Assembly (NCBI RefSeq): GCF_003696215.1
Contig: NZ_RFFG01000026.1
Coordinates: 1 to 64,000, forward strand
DNA from: Actinomadura harenae
GTDB taxonomy: Bacteria > Actinomycetota > Actinomycetes > Streptosporangiales > Streptosporangiaceae
Direction of reading: 5' to 3'
DNA length: 64,000 bases
Shown: piece after piece, positions 41,761-50,812 of the stretch
Position numbering within the stretch: position 1 is the first letter of the stretch
Layout: each line of letters begins with the position of its first letter
Translations under genes and position numbers: made by a program
Notes under the pieces: model-generated
What the model saw: the letters and a program-made list of their open reading frames with translations, nothing else
What the model was told of the DNA's origin: nothing
The model's database searches: none

Positions 41761-42789
41761 TCAGACGAGGCCAGGTTTCACTTCGATCCACGCGCGCAGT
41801 CGCTCGGCGAGGTCATGGTCGCGGACGTCAGGCAGATGCTGGGCGGCCGCGCCGATGAGATTCTTGGCCTGACGCGAGGCGCGCATAGCCGGAAGATTTT
41901 CAGGGCTCACGACGCAGGGAACCCGCGCCTGATCCAAGGGCATCGGGAGAGCGTCGAGACAGTCCCGAACGATCTGTTCCGCAGTCGGCACAACCCCGGC
42001 AAGCTCGGCGGCGTATCCGTGGAAGCCGAGCGAGGAGCTGAATGCGGAGACCCTGATGGCCGTCTCACCGGCCCCGAAGGCACCGTCCAGGTGAGAGCGA
42101 CGAACGGCCCACAGGTACAGCCGCGCGGCAGCAACGCGTTGATCGGCACCACCGTGCATCCTGTGCTCGATCTGGAGGAACAACCGCAGCCACCAGTTGG
42201 CCGCGTCTCGCGCCTCGGGCCGGTGGCGGTCGACCCAGGCCAGCCGCTGCTCATCGGAGGTCTGGAGCAGATGCCCGATGTGCTGCCGGTCGGCGGGCAC
42301 GCCGGCGACCATGTGCGCGGCGGATTCGGCGGGCAAGGGCGCGATGACGCGGTCGACTTCGCCGTCGGCGGCGAGGATGTGGACCGCGGTGTCCGGCTGC
42401 CAGTACTCCCGATAGCCCTCGTTCGGGCTCATCAGCTCGACCATGTCGACGCCGAGGTCCGCCAGCGCGGCCCGCAGATCCGCGAAGCGGAGCGAGTCCT
42501 GCAACGGGCCGTGCCTCTCCTGGATCGGACCGTCCGCGACACCGACTCCCGCCGAGCCCAGCCGATGCAGCTGCACGGTGAAGTGCGTGCCCCGCCACTC
42601 CGTCCCGTCAGGGCCGCGTTCCCAGAAGAAGTCGACCAGACCGTAATCCCGCCACATCTGGCCCTCGCCCCGGTTCTCCGCCGGGGTGACGCCGAGAACC
42701 CGGTCGACGTCCTCAGGACTGCTGGTGTGGTCAGCCCCCAGGACCGAGCCCCGCACGACAACATCGACCACGAACCCCAACGTGCTCAC
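41761..42789 (-). CDS. Hypothetical protein
   Basis: 342 residues from a GTG with GGAGG ~13 bp upstream; longer frames upstream are Gly-rich and unlikely. The N-terminal ~110 residues are a beta-rich module (STLGFVVDVVVRGSVLGADH, VDFFWERGPDGTEWRGTHFT) of the type seen in contact-dependent-immunity-like proteins. The C-terminal ~200 residues are helical (ANWWLRLFLQIEHRMHGGAD, LYLWAVRRSHLDGAF). No known catalytic motif. Confidence 0.55.
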   Translation of the reverse strand: MSTLGFVVDVVVRGSVLGADHTSSPEDVDRVLGVTPAENRGEGQMWRDYGLVDFFWERGPDGTEWRGTHFTVQLHRLGSAGVGVADGPIQERHGPLQDSLRFADLRAALADLGVDMVELMSPNEGYREYWQPDTAVHILAADGEVDRVIAPLPAESAAHMVAGVPADRQHIGHLLQTSDEQRLAWVDRHRPEARDAANWWLRLFLQIEHRMHGGADQRVAAARLYLWAVRRSHLDGAFGAGETAIRVSAFSSSLGFHGYAAELAGVVPTAEQIVRDCLDALPMPLDQARVPCVVSPENLPAMRASRQAKNLIGAAAQHLPDVRDHDLAERLRAWIEVKPGLV

Positions 42790-43104
42790 GCCCGCACCCC
42801 ACCCTCCACAACCACCGACCGCCACGACCCCTCGCCCACGCCTGCCCCGCTCCCAGTCACCCACCCTGACGACCTCACGCGGTGCCCATGACGGGAGTCG
42901 CGGTCACTGGTCGTCGACGGTGATCCGGCGCCGGTGAGGATGCCGAGGATGTCCTGCAGAGTAGTCCTGGGCCCCAGGAGCGAAGGTCGTAAGACGGACG
43001 GTCGTGGCCGGGAACGAGGTGACGGCGCGCCACATCGGCCCGATGCCAGCGCCAATGGAACGGACGGGCCGCACCCCCGCCCGCCGCACAGACCGTCATC
43101 GAGC
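42790..43104. other. 315-bp interval, nothing recognised
   Basis: No convincing frame, hairpin or repeat stands out. Confidence 0.4.
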
Positions 43105-43586
43105 TCAATCCCCGAGCCAGTCCCGGTTCCGGTCTTCGCTGCGGCCTCGGCTCTCCTTGCAGGGCAGGGGTCCCCAGAGCCCCCGTTCCTTCAGGAGCTT
43201 CTTCGCGGCGTGCTGGGTTCGTTGGGAGGCAGCGGTGTGGGCTGCGGCGATCGTGTGGAGCTGGTCGGTGAACAGTTCGGCCTCGTCGGGCCTCACCCAG
43301 CGGAGCGCGTGCGCGATCCAGTGATCCGACCAAGCTCCCAACCCGGCGCCGATCACGGACCGCATCGGCTCGGCGAGGTCCGGGTCGTTCGGGCGAAGCT
43401 GCGCGAGGGCTTCGGATTCGACCTCGTCACGGGGCCGTTCGACCAGAGGAGCAACCAAACGGAAGCCACGTCGAGCGGGACCGCGTGATGGTCGGGCGGC
43501 GCGTCGTAGGCCCATCGTCCGTCGAGGACGACCAGCCAGGTGCGCCCCGGTTTGATCTCCAGGATCTTGCGTGTCTCGACCGTCAT
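43105..43586 (-). pseudogene. Hypothetical gene with mid-gene frameshift
   Basis: The 5' part reads MTVETRKILEIKPGRTWLVV, LDGRWAYDAPPDHH, ASVWLLLWSNG in one frame. The 3' part continues in the next frame as RDEVESEALAQLRPNDPDLA, SVIGAGLGAWSDHWIAHALR and AHTAASQRTQHAAKKLLKER to the stop at 43105. The switch is near 43.44 kb. Combined length would be ~160 residues. Either a sequencing error or a real lesion. Family not recognised. Confidence 0.55.
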
Positions 43587-43641
43587 GCCGGGAAGCAGGT
43601 CGCGAAGGCTCGCCGGGGTGTTCGTCGGGCATCGCCGGGTC

Positions 43642-44016
43642 TCACGGCGACTCGAGAAGTCGCCTGGTCACTGGCCCGGCGAAGGCGTACCCCGGAGAAT
43701 CCGGGCGCAGGTACTTGAGGACCCGGATGCACACACATTCACGGATCATGTTCGACGGGGTGACGGTACAGGTGAGGAGCGCTTCCGTCACCGCGTAACA
43801 ACGTTCGAGCACCGGGACGTCCGCTGCGGAGACGGCGGGCTCGAACACCTCCCACCAGAAGACCTCAGAGATCAGCCCGTACACGTTGTCAAGAAACGGC
43901 TCCGTCTCGTATTCGGCGGCCCACGCGATCTCCCTCTGCTCCCACGCGGCGAGCGGGGCCTGGACTTCGGGAACCTCCGACCTGAGGAAATCACGTAGCG
44001 TCGCAACATCAACCAT
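43642..44016 (-). CDS. Small acidic hypothetical protein
   Basis: 124 residues from the ATG at 44014-44016. Acidic, helical, with many aromatic residues (LAAWEQREIAWAAEYETEPF, SEVFWWEVFEPAV) and a VRECVCIRVLKYL-like C-terminal helix. The size and composition resemble small immunity-type or DUF7674-like proteins; this is only a resemblance. It lies next to another hypothetical on the same strand. Confidence 0.5.
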   Translation of the reverse strand: MVDVATLRDFLRSEVPEVQAPLAAWEQREIAWAAEYETEPFLDNVYGLISEVFWWEVFEPAVSAADVPVLERCYAVTEALLTCTVTPSNMIRECVCIRVLKYLRPDSPGYAFAGPVTRRLLESP

Positions 44017-44114
44017 GGCGTGAAGCTACCCGTCGGTTCCGGTCTTCACCTCCGCTTTTTCCGCCCCTACGATGGCCGTCACTGCACGCTGAACGGGCAG
44101 AAGATCGGAACATC

Positions 44115-44858
44115 ATGAGCCGCGAACCGGACCCGGCCGTCCTCTACCCGGAGGTGGCCGCCCGCGGCAGCCTTGCCGCAGCACTCCAAGCCGCAGCCGC
44201 CGACCAGGGCCTGGTCCTTCCCGTGGCCGTCACGCCGTCCGACCCGCTGCGGCACGCCACGTTCACCAGTGTCGTCCCGCATCGCCACTCCTCCTACGTC
44301 GCCGCGCGACACCACGAACGAAGCTGGAGCATCCTGGGTTGCTCCAACGACAGGCTCATGATCTGCGGCAACACCAAGGACCTGCGCGACCTTCCTCGGG
44401 TGATCCGCGACTGGGCCGAGGGAGCCGGCCTCGACGAGATCGGGCAGGCTGCGCCCTTCGATCTCCTGACAGGACGTTTCGAGGTCGCCGACAAGAACCC
44501 TGTGGGCGTCATCGCCTCCGAGTGGCAGTGGCTCCTGAAGGGCGCCGTCGACGCCGACTGGCCGCAGTACCGGGCGCTCATCAAAACCGCCCACGCCCAA
44601 CCGACCCTCCGCAGGCTCTACCCCTTCACCAGCCACTGGGCACTGAGCTTCTCCAACACACCCGACTACCCGTTCTCCCCGCCCTTCGTCTCGATCGACT
44701 CACCATGGGGAACCGGCGGCTACACCATCAGGGAGTGGTGGAACGGCCCCGCCCTACACCACGTCACCACACCGGCCGAAGCGATCGCCATCGCCGTCGA
44801 CCGCATCCCCGCCGACCTCCGGCAGGCGCCCCCTCAGGGGCCCGCACAGGATTCCTGA
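44115..44858 (+). CDS. DUF6193-like protein
   Basis: 247 residues from an ATG. It matches the pattern I recall for DUF6193, a Streptomyces/Actinomadura family annotated as natural-product-associated: VAARHHERSWSILGCSNDRL, DLRDLPRVIRDWAEGAGLDE, then LYPFTSHWALSFSNTP and a late TIREWWNGPALHHVTTPAEA. No catalytic residues are known. The assignment rests on memory of the family, not on a search. Confidence 0.6.
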   Translation: MSREPDPAVLYPEVAARGSLAAALQAAAADQGLVLPVAVTPSDPLRHATFTSVVPHRHSSYVAARHHERSWSILGCSNDRLMICGNTKDLRDLPRVIRDWAEGAGLDEIGQAAPFDLLTGRFEVADKNPVGVIASEWQWLLKGAVDADWPQYRALIKTAHAQPTLRRLYPFTSHWALSFSNTPDYPFSPPFVSIDSPWGTGGYTIREWWNGPALHHVTTPAEAIAIAVDRIPADLRQAPPQGPAQDS

Positions 44859-45388
44859 CCTCGGCGCCGGGCGAGCCGGGAAGGGACACGATCGGGCATG
44901 GCCGGCCGCGTCTACCTTCGGCATCCCACCGATCAGCAGACCGGCGCCCACCAACGGCATGCCCTGGCCGTGCTCCCGGCCGACGGTGCCCCCACCTGCA
45001 AGGCCCCCGCCACCTCCAGCCGACAACTCTCTGGACCGTCCGGGCTTCACCCGACTCCCGCACGAGGCCACCCGTCGGCGAAGCCATCCGTCGGCGAAGC
45101 CATCCGCATCGCCGACGCCGCCCGCGTCGCAGCAGCCACCTAGCACTTGATCACCCGAGGTCAGAGCTGTATCCGCTGGATTGTCGCCGTTCCGCCACGC
45201 TCCCCTGAAGCTGCCCGAGCCCAAGATAGGGAGATCAACGCATGTCACGGGCCAAAGGTGAGGCGCGCCCGACAACCGAATCCCAGCCCGGCGCGACGGG
45301 ACAAGGCCAGGCAGCGCCGGGCGGTGCGGCAGACGATCCCGACCGTCTCACCCTCCGCAGAGAGAACCGCGCCCGAGGCCGGTCGCAG
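44859..45388. other. 530-bp interval without a gene; short tandem repeat
   Basis: No frame looks coding. A 16-bp unit, CCGTCGGCGAAGCCAT, is repeated head to tail at 45072-45103. Nothing else recognised. Confidence 0.5.
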
Positions 45389-45769
45389 CTACCCGGAGGA
45401 CGACGGGGACGTGGGGCGGTCGGCCGTCCAACGGCCGGTCTTCTCACAGATCCGCGTGAGCTCGTCATTGGCCGCGATGGCGCGGTCAGACTCCTCGGCG
45501 TCCTTCTGCAGATCCTTGATCGGGCCTCTGGCGCGCGCCTCACGGCCCCAGTGATCGGCCACGATCCCCAGCTGCTTGACCAGACGCTCGTCGTCCACTC
45601 CCGGCCGGAGCGCTCGCACCTGGGCAGCGAACGCGGCCTCGTCGAAGTCGCGCGTGACCGGCTTGTTGACCAGGGCGCTGATCTTGGCGCAGTCGGCCGC
45701 GAGCCTTTCACCGCCGGCCGAACAAGAGGCCAACAACAGCACCAAGACGGGCAGAAACGCATACTTCAC
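45389..45769 (-). CDS. Small secreted lipoprotein
   Basis: 126 residues from a GTG. A classic lipoprotein signal opens it: short basic start, hydrophobic core and lipobox LLASC. The mature part is helical and charged (LVNKPVTRDFDEAAFAAQV, ERLVKQLGIVADHWGREARA). Expected to be anchored on the outer face of the membrane. No family recognised. Confidence 0.7.
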   Translation of the reverse strand: MKYAFLPVLVLLLASCSAGGERLAADCAKISALVNKPVTRDFDEAAFAAQVRALRPGVDDERLVKQLGIVADHWGREARARGPIKDLQKDAEESDRAIAANDELTRICEKTGRWTADRPTSPSSSG

Positions 45770-46177
45770 GCAAGGATGCTCTCAGACGGGGACGCCCAGC
45801 GGGGGGAGGAGCCCCCCGGACCGGAACCCGCTCCCCGGACCGGCCCCACCACAGCCCACGACCCGAGACACAGCGGACGCTCGCGTCCATCGTCACCGGT
45901 CTGCGGAACACGGAAGGCAGCCGGGGGCGCCATGGCGCCCCCGGCGGCGACTGGGTGCCACACCCGGGAAACGCGCGAACTGAAAGTGGTTGCGGCCGTG
46001 AGAAGCAGCAACGTCTATGCGTCGGTTTGAGCGACGGCCAGGGGCCCGCGGGGACGATGATGTTGATGAGATTCAGCGACGGTGAGGTCGCGATGGACGG
46101 GCGAGTACCTGTCCTGAGCCCGGCCGGGGCAGGCGGTGGCGACGTGGCGGCCTCACGGCCCCAGGGAGGTCCCGGAC
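45770..46177. other. 400-bp leader of the GNAT gene
   Basis: No clear gene. A 45-codon ORF from 46057 to 46191 (start MMLMRFSDGEVAMDG) runs into the GNAT start and might be a leader peptide; there is no independent support. Confidence 0.3.
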
Positions 46178-47176
46178 TTGCCGGCGATTGAGGTGTTCGA
46201 AGCGAAGGCCTCCGTGAAACGAGATCTGGATGCCTGGTGCCTTGTGTTCGGAGAGGGGCAGGCGGAACTGTCCGGCGGGGTGGTCGATCCCGGAGTGCTG
46301 GCGGAACGGTTGCGCGTTGAGGCCGAGGAGCGTGTGCAACGGTGGCTGGCGCGCCGGGCCGGGTCGATCTGTGGCGTGGCAGAGTTGCGGCCCCAGCAGC
46401 ACGATCCCGCGGCCGGGTTCCTTCGCCTGTTCGTAACGCCGTCCGCCCGGCGCAGGGGAGTCGGGTCCAGGTTGCTTGCTCGGGTCGCGGAGGATGCGGA
46501 TGTGGAGCGGATTCAGGCGACCGTGCTGACGGGATCGCCTGGGGAGCCGTTTGCCAGCGGATGGAGGGTGGTGCTGCGCCTGGAGTTGCATGAGCAGCGA
46601 CTCGATCAGGACACTCTGCGGCGCTGCCATGAGCTGGGGATGGCTGCGCGCTCGGATCACCGGCTGGTGTTCTGGCAGGGGGCGGCGCCTACACAATGGG
46701 TGGCCTCGTTCGGGCGGGTGATGGGCCATGTGCTGGACGCGCCGGGCGCTGAGCTGCAGATGGCGTCTCGAGCCTGGGACACTGCGGCGGTCCGTGCGTG
46801 GGAGGCAGGGATGAGCCGCGGCCGGCATCTGCTCGTCGGCGCGGTAGTGCACTCACCATCGGGCGATGTCATCGGTGCGACAGTCACCACGATTCCGTCT
46901 TGGGAAGCCAGGGCGGCTGAGCAGCACGACACCGCGGTGCTGCCCGGGCACCGAGGTGGCGGGCTGGCCCGATGGATGAAGGCCCGGCAGACCTTGCGCC
47001 TGCATGAGCTGTTCCCGGCGGTCGAATCGGTCACGGTGACGGTCAACCAGCAGAATGCGCCGATGCTCGCCGTGAACCGGGCGGTCGGCTACCGCCTTGT
47101 GCGAGAACGTCTGCTCGTGGAGGTATCAACCCATCGGTTGAGGGGCGGGCCGCGGTGCGGACCCGCCCTTGCGTGA
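46178..47176 (+). CDS. GNAT N-acetyltransferase, tandem two-domain
   Basis: 332 residues from a TTG at 46178, chosen because AGGGAGG lies 8 bp upstream; the ORF extends 14 codons 5' without a start signal. The first GNAT domain has LFVTPSARRRGVGSRLLARV (acetyl-CoA pyrophosphate loop R-R-x-G-x-G). The second has ATVTTIPSWEARA then TAVLPGHRGGGLARWMKAR (a G-rich loop in the same position) and VTVNQQNAPMLAVNRAVGY. The layout is that of two-domain GNATs such as mycothiol synthase relatives. Substrate unknown. Confidence 0.8.
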   Translation: MPAIEVFEAKASVKRDLDAWCLVFGEGQAELSGGVVDPGVLAERLRVEAEERVQRWLARRAGSICGVAELRPQQHDPAAGFLRLFVTPSARRRGVGSRLLARVAEDADVERIQATVLTGSPGEPFASGWRVVLRLELHEQRLDQDTLRRCHELGMAARSDHRLVFWQGAAPTQWVASFGRVMGHVLDAPGAELQMASRAWDTAAVRAWEAGMSRGRHLLVGAVVHSPSGDVIGATVTTIPSWEARAAEQHDTAVLPGHRGGGLARWMKARQTLRLHELFPAVESVTVTVNQQNAPMLAVNRAVGYRLVRERLLVEVSTHRLRGGPRCGPALA

Positions 47177-47460
47177 GCTGCGGTGAGGGGTCGGCCGGCG
47201 GCGTGTTCTCGGGCGCGGGTTTGGGCGAGGCGGTAGGAGTCGGCGCCGGTCTCGACGTGCTGGAAGCAGGCAAGGCCACCACCGTCGCCGAACAGCCCGA
47301 GGCCCGCCCGCACTCGGCCGTCGACGAAGCGCCGAACCAGGCACCGTGGCCCGCGTCGCACAGCCGCCTGCGCCCAGTCGTCGCCCCGCAGCGCCCTGCG
47401 CTCGGCGGCCGCAGCGCTGCCGGTGAAGACGACCTCGCCGGAATCGGCGCCGATGAGCTC
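47089..47460 (-). pseudogene. Possible coding remnant opposite the GNAT 3' end
   Basis: A minus-strand frame without a start reads ASELIGADSGEVVFTGSAAA, RRGPRCLVRRFVDGRVRAGL, ACFQHVETGADSY before losing coherence. It could be the stump of a gene cut by the IS-end-like sequence at 47.48 kb. Low certainty; the strand opposite is the GNAT gene for part of it. Confidence 0.25.
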
Positions 47461-47479
47461 ACTGGCTACGTGTCATAGG

Positions 47480-47497
47480 TATAGAACAAGGCCCTAG
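47480..47497. mobile_element. Solo IS5-type end (candidate)
   Basis: The reverse complement, CTAGGGCCTTGTTCTATA, resembles the presumed element end CTAGGGCCTGTTTTAAAA at the IS5 remnant near 10.45 kb. No transposase is next to it. Confidence 0.3.
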
Positions 47498-47733
47498 CCC
47501 TGGGGTGTCGTCCCGTGCGCGATAGCAGTCAGCAAAGCCATAGAGGTACTCCAGAAAGCCGCCCTCGTCATGGCATTGGCCGAAGGTGTCGAAGTGCGCC
47601 CCCAACGGGAGTACGTGCAGCCGCCATTCGGCCCGCCGCAGTTCGGCTGGACGACGCCGCTGAGACTACCTGTGCTGGCTGACGCAGTGGCGGCCGTACC
47701 CGCAAGGGCGACGGTCGCCAAGGCGGTCGCCAC
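47494..47733 (-). CDS. Small secreted-type ORF (doubtful)
   Basis: 79 codons from a GTG: MATALATVALAGTAATASAS resembles a truncated Sec signal peptide, followed by a short Cys-containing mature part (PNCGGPNGGC). No ribosome site and no upstream charged region, so it may be a 5'-truncated relic. The rest of 47177-48028 holds nothing else recognised. Confidence 0.3.
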   Translation of the reverse strand: MATALATVALAGTAATASASTGSLSGVVQPNCGGPNGGCTYSRWGRTSTPSANAMTRAAFWSTSMALLTAIAHGTTPQG

Positions 47734-48028
47734 ACCTGGCCGTCGGTCGTCCTAGATTCACCCTTGCGCGAGGTCGGCCGGGGGATCGGCGCTGCCTGTC
47801 AGTGCCGGTGGCGAGGCGCATCGCACGCCGCCCACCCCGGAAACCGGCCGGGCGCATCGAGGGCCCTGGCCTCGCGGCCCGCACGAACGGTGACGACACA
47901 ACGTCCAGGACGCCGGCGTGGTCCTTCCCGCGGTCGCGGATCCGTCCACCCGCACGGGTGCCACCTGGCTTCGGGTGGAAGGCGGGGCCCTGGCGATATC
48001 GCCGGGGCCCGGCCCTGGCCCAGAGGGA

Positions 48029-48295
48029 TCAGCCCATCCACGTCACATGCGTGACGATCACCCGGTGATGCCGGCCCGACACCACCACGACCAGCACCCC
48101 ATCCTCGCCGAACACCCCGGTGCGCATCTCTGCGGGCATCCTCGGGTGGTACCGCTCGGTGACCGCCCAAGGGTCCGCCGCGACCTGCCGGAGCGCCTCA
48201 CCCAAGGCCTTGCGGCCCTCCACTGGCAGCACACCGGGCAAATCCGCCGCGACCGCCGCGAACACGACCTCGAACGGCTCTCCCAGGCTGCTCAC
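48029..48295 (-). CDS. RelE/ParE-like putative toxin
   Basis: 88 residues from a GTG overlapping the stop of the upstream DUF6247-like gene (GTGA). The short alpha-beta layout (EPFEVVFAAVAADLPGVLPV, ALGEALRQVAADPWAVTERY, then strands TGVFGEDGVLVVVVSGRHHR and VIVTHVTWMG) is that of RelE/ParE-fold proteins. The C-terminal catalytic triad cannot be verified by eye. Second gene of a two-gene module. Confidence 0.55.
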   Translation of the reverse strand: MSSLGEPFEVVFAAVAADLPGVLPVEGRKALGEALRQVAADPWAVTERYHPRMPAEMRTGVFGEDGVLVVVVSGRHHRVIVTHVTWMG

Positions 48296-48600
48296 GCGAA
48301 CAGCGTCCAGTCGACCGGGACCACGGGAACGCTCTCTCCTGCTGCAGCCCGCGTGGCCGCCTCCAGGCCCTCGCCCGCGCGCGCGTCCGCGTGAACGACC
48401 AGATAACGACGCCACCGCTCCAGGACCCGCTGAACACCGGTCAAGTCGAAAGTCTCCTTGGCCGCCTCCAGAGCCGCGCGGAACTCGGCCTCGAACAAGG
48501 CACGGTCGTCGGCAGGGAGCCTGTCGTGGAGGCGCCGGGCCGCGTCGTTGCCGTAGGGCCGGCCCGGCCCGGCGGGCGACTCGAAGTGTGGGGCCGTCAT
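48292..48600 (-). CDS. DUF6247-like protein (putative antitoxin partner)
   Basis: 102 residues from the ATG at 48598-48600. It matches the DUF6247 pattern I recall: DRLPADDRALFEAEFRAALE, then TFDLTGVQRVLERWRRYLVV. These small actinomycete proteins are usually found directly upstream of a RelE-like gene, as here with a 4-bp overlap. The pairing suggests a toxin-antitoxin module. Evidence is context plus motif memory. Confidence 0.6.
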   Translation of the reverse strand: MTAPHFESPAGPGRPYGNDAARRLHDRLPADDRALFEAEFRAALEAAKETFDLTGVQRVLERWRRYLVVHADARAGEGLEAATRAAAGESVPVVPVDWTLFA

Positions 48601-48881
48601 GGGCCTCACTATAGGCGCGGCCGTGCACGCGCTCCGGGCCGCCTCGCACAGACGCGCTGGCACGGCTGCCGCGCACAGGGCCACCTCAGGATCATGCGCC
48701 CCGTGCACAAACGAACGGAACCGCGCATGCGGCGGGACCGCACCACCTGGCCGCCAGCCGCGCACCCTCGTGCACAGACGGCCACGCGGAGGTCCGTAAG
48801 GGGAGCAGGGCCGGCCTGCACGAACAGGTTCCCAGGCCCGGCTCCGCGGCTCCCCACCAGTTCTGAGCTACGGGGGAGGGC

Positions 48882-49109
48882 TCAGACCGTCACGTAGAGG
48901 TCGTGAAGTGCTGTGACGGTGGCACGGAAGGCGGGGTTCAGTTCGTGCAGAGGCTTGCCGCCCGCGATGGCGGCCGTCAGGGACGCGATCAGCAGCCGTG
49001 ACAGGGGCCGGTGGGCGGCGGGGTCGACCAGGGGGACCCGGAGGGGGCGTGTGTCGCCCGCGCTCACGATGAGACGGGCCGCCATGGGGCGCCAGTCGGG
49101 GCCACGCAC
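48882..49109 (-). pseudogene. Short C-terminal-like fragment
   Basis: 75 codons from a GTG, protein-like (RPMAARLIVSAGDTRPLRVP, SRLLIASLTAAIAGGKPLHE, RATVTALHDLYVTV-stop). Upstream the other frame carries CDLAWASGFECVAPTG, suggesting a frameshifted parent. Family unknown. 48601-48881 and 49110-49312 hold nothing else recognised. Confidence 0.3.
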
Positions 49110-49312
49110 TCGAAGCCCGACGCCCAGGCCAGGTCACAACGCCGCGTCCCCCAGAGACCGCGAACGCACAGCACCGTGCCGTCCAACCAGGCGACACGTC
49201 GAAGTATGGCGAGCACCTCGGCTTCCGATCAGTCGAGCGCAACGGGGGCGGCGCCCGTGGGCGTCTGGGCGTCGTCGGTGAACCCACGCCGAGCACGACA
49301 TGGCGACGCAGG

Positions 49313-49655
49313 TTGCTCGGGCCACGATCACCACTCCAAACGGGCTCGGGACAGCCCACATTGCTCAACCGGCGGGTGCTGCCCGGCGAGACCCGGGACG
49401 AGACGATCACGCGGCTGCTCATCGACACCCTCGACGACGGCCCCGGCGCCGCCGCCCGCGCGCAGGTTCGCGGCTGGGCCGAGCGGTACGCCGCCGCGCT
49501 GGCCGGCAGCGCCGACCCGGCTGCGGCGACGTGGGCCGGGGCGCCGACTTGGGTTCGCCAAACGGATCAAGGGCGGCCGGCTCGGCATGCTGGTCCACCA
49601 GGACTTCATGGCTCGGTTCGGCATCGCCCCCTACCCCCAGGGAAAGTCCTCATAA
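49313..49655 (+). pseudogene. Frameshifted hypothetical remnant
   Basis: One frame gives RRVLPGETRDETITRLLIDT, GPGAAARAQVRGWAERYAA; the adjacent frame continues LGFAKRIKGGRLGMLVHQDF and FGIAPYPQGKSS-stop. They look like parts of one protein broken near 49.55 kb. Family not recognised. 49656-49780 is empty. Confidence 0.3.
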
Positions 49656-49780
49656 CGAGATCCCCTACCGCCGAGGAAACCCCGGTCCAGGGGCTGCCGA
49701 GGCGGGGGAGTGCTCAGGGAACTCTGGGGTTGTCTTTCAATGGCTGGAGCCGGAGTAGAGGGCGCACTCGGCTCCGGCAC

Positions 49781-50440
49781 TCATGACTCTTCCCGCTTGC
49801 TCGGGGCGACCATCGTGCGCTCCGCAGGGTCGGCGTCCGCGTCGCGTCTTGGCCGGACGGCGGGGAGCAGGACGGCGACCGAGAGTGTCGCGTGGGTGAA
49901 CGCTGCGAGGGCGAAGGTCAGGGTGAGCATCGGTGCCGCGAAGTGTGGGGCCGGGTGGCGGGGGTTCAGGATGACGCTGGGTAGCAGCCAGCCGCAGAGT
50001 GCCATGGGTAGCGCCGCCGCTGCCAGCGCCGTGGCGCGGAGGGCCAGGTCTCTGGCGAAGCCGGCAGGTTGTCTCCTCTGCTCCCCGGCAGAGGGCTCCC
50101 CGGGCAAGGGCGCGCCGGGCGGATCCTGTTCGGCTTGTTCCTGCGCCGCCCGCATGTTCCGCGGGGTCGTCACCACTGCGCGGGACACCACGCCCACCAT
50201 GGCCAGCGTCCACAGAGACCCGGCGGTCAGGGCCCACATCCGAACAGCGGTGTGCAGCGGCTCCTGGGCGCGGATGTCGGGGCCGAAGGGCGCGGCCAGC
50301 AGCACCCAGCCGAGGGCGGCGAGGACGACACCGCATATGAGCAGGGCGGCCAGAGCACCTGGCGGGGGAGTGATCTGGCGGCCGGGCAACCACCGGGCGG
50401 AGTGATCGGGGTTCGGCCTTGGCCGGTTACCGCGGGTCAT
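49781..50440 (-). CDS. Hypothetical four-helix membrane protein
   Basis: 219 residues from the ATG at 50438-50440. Four hydrophobic helices: ALAALLICGVVLAALGWVLL, TAGSLWTLAMVGVVSRAVVT, LAAAALPMALCGWLLPSVIL and LTLTFALAAFTHATLSVAVL. An ~45-residue charged cytoplasmic loop lies in the middle. No family recognised. 50441-50812 upstream carries nothing I can call. Confidence 0.6.
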   Translation of the reverse strand: MTRGNRPRPNPDHSARWLPGRQITPPPGALAALLICGVVLAALGWVLLAAPFGPDIRAQEPLHTAVRMWALTAGSLWTLAMVGVVSRAVVTTPRNMRAAQEQAEQDPPGAPLPGEPSAGEQRRQPAGFARDLALRATALAAAALPMALCGWLLPSVILNPRHPAPHFAAPMLTLTFALAAFTHATLSVAVLLPAVRPRRDADADPAERTMVAPSKREES

Positions 50441-50812
50441 GGGTCTCGATCTCCTCACCGAACCACTCGCAGCGCCACCCGAACCAGCGAGCATGCCGAC
50501 GCTGTCACGGCAGGCTGACGTCACTCGCATCGCGCACGATTCCACCACGCAACGCCGAGAAAAGCACCGGCACCGGCTCAGTACGGACTGGAATTCGGAC
50601 AAGGCAAGTCGGAGCCACTGGTGTGGCTGAGCACTTCGGCCCGCAGGTGCCAGTGCGGAGCCGCCTCGGCTGGCCAGGGCCGTGCCGCGTCCGGGATGTC
50701 GGCCCCCGGTCAGGTCCGGCAGCCGCCACGCCGTCACCGGGGCTGCCGCGCCAGCCACTGCCCGCGGGGTGAGTCGTTCGGGCCCGTCCGGGGTGCCGGG
50801 GGAACCTCAGAG

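Noticed and set aside
46057..46191. 45-codon ORF before the GNAT gene as a RiPP precursor
   Set aside because: No leader-core pattern and no maturation enzymes nearby; at most a leader peptide.
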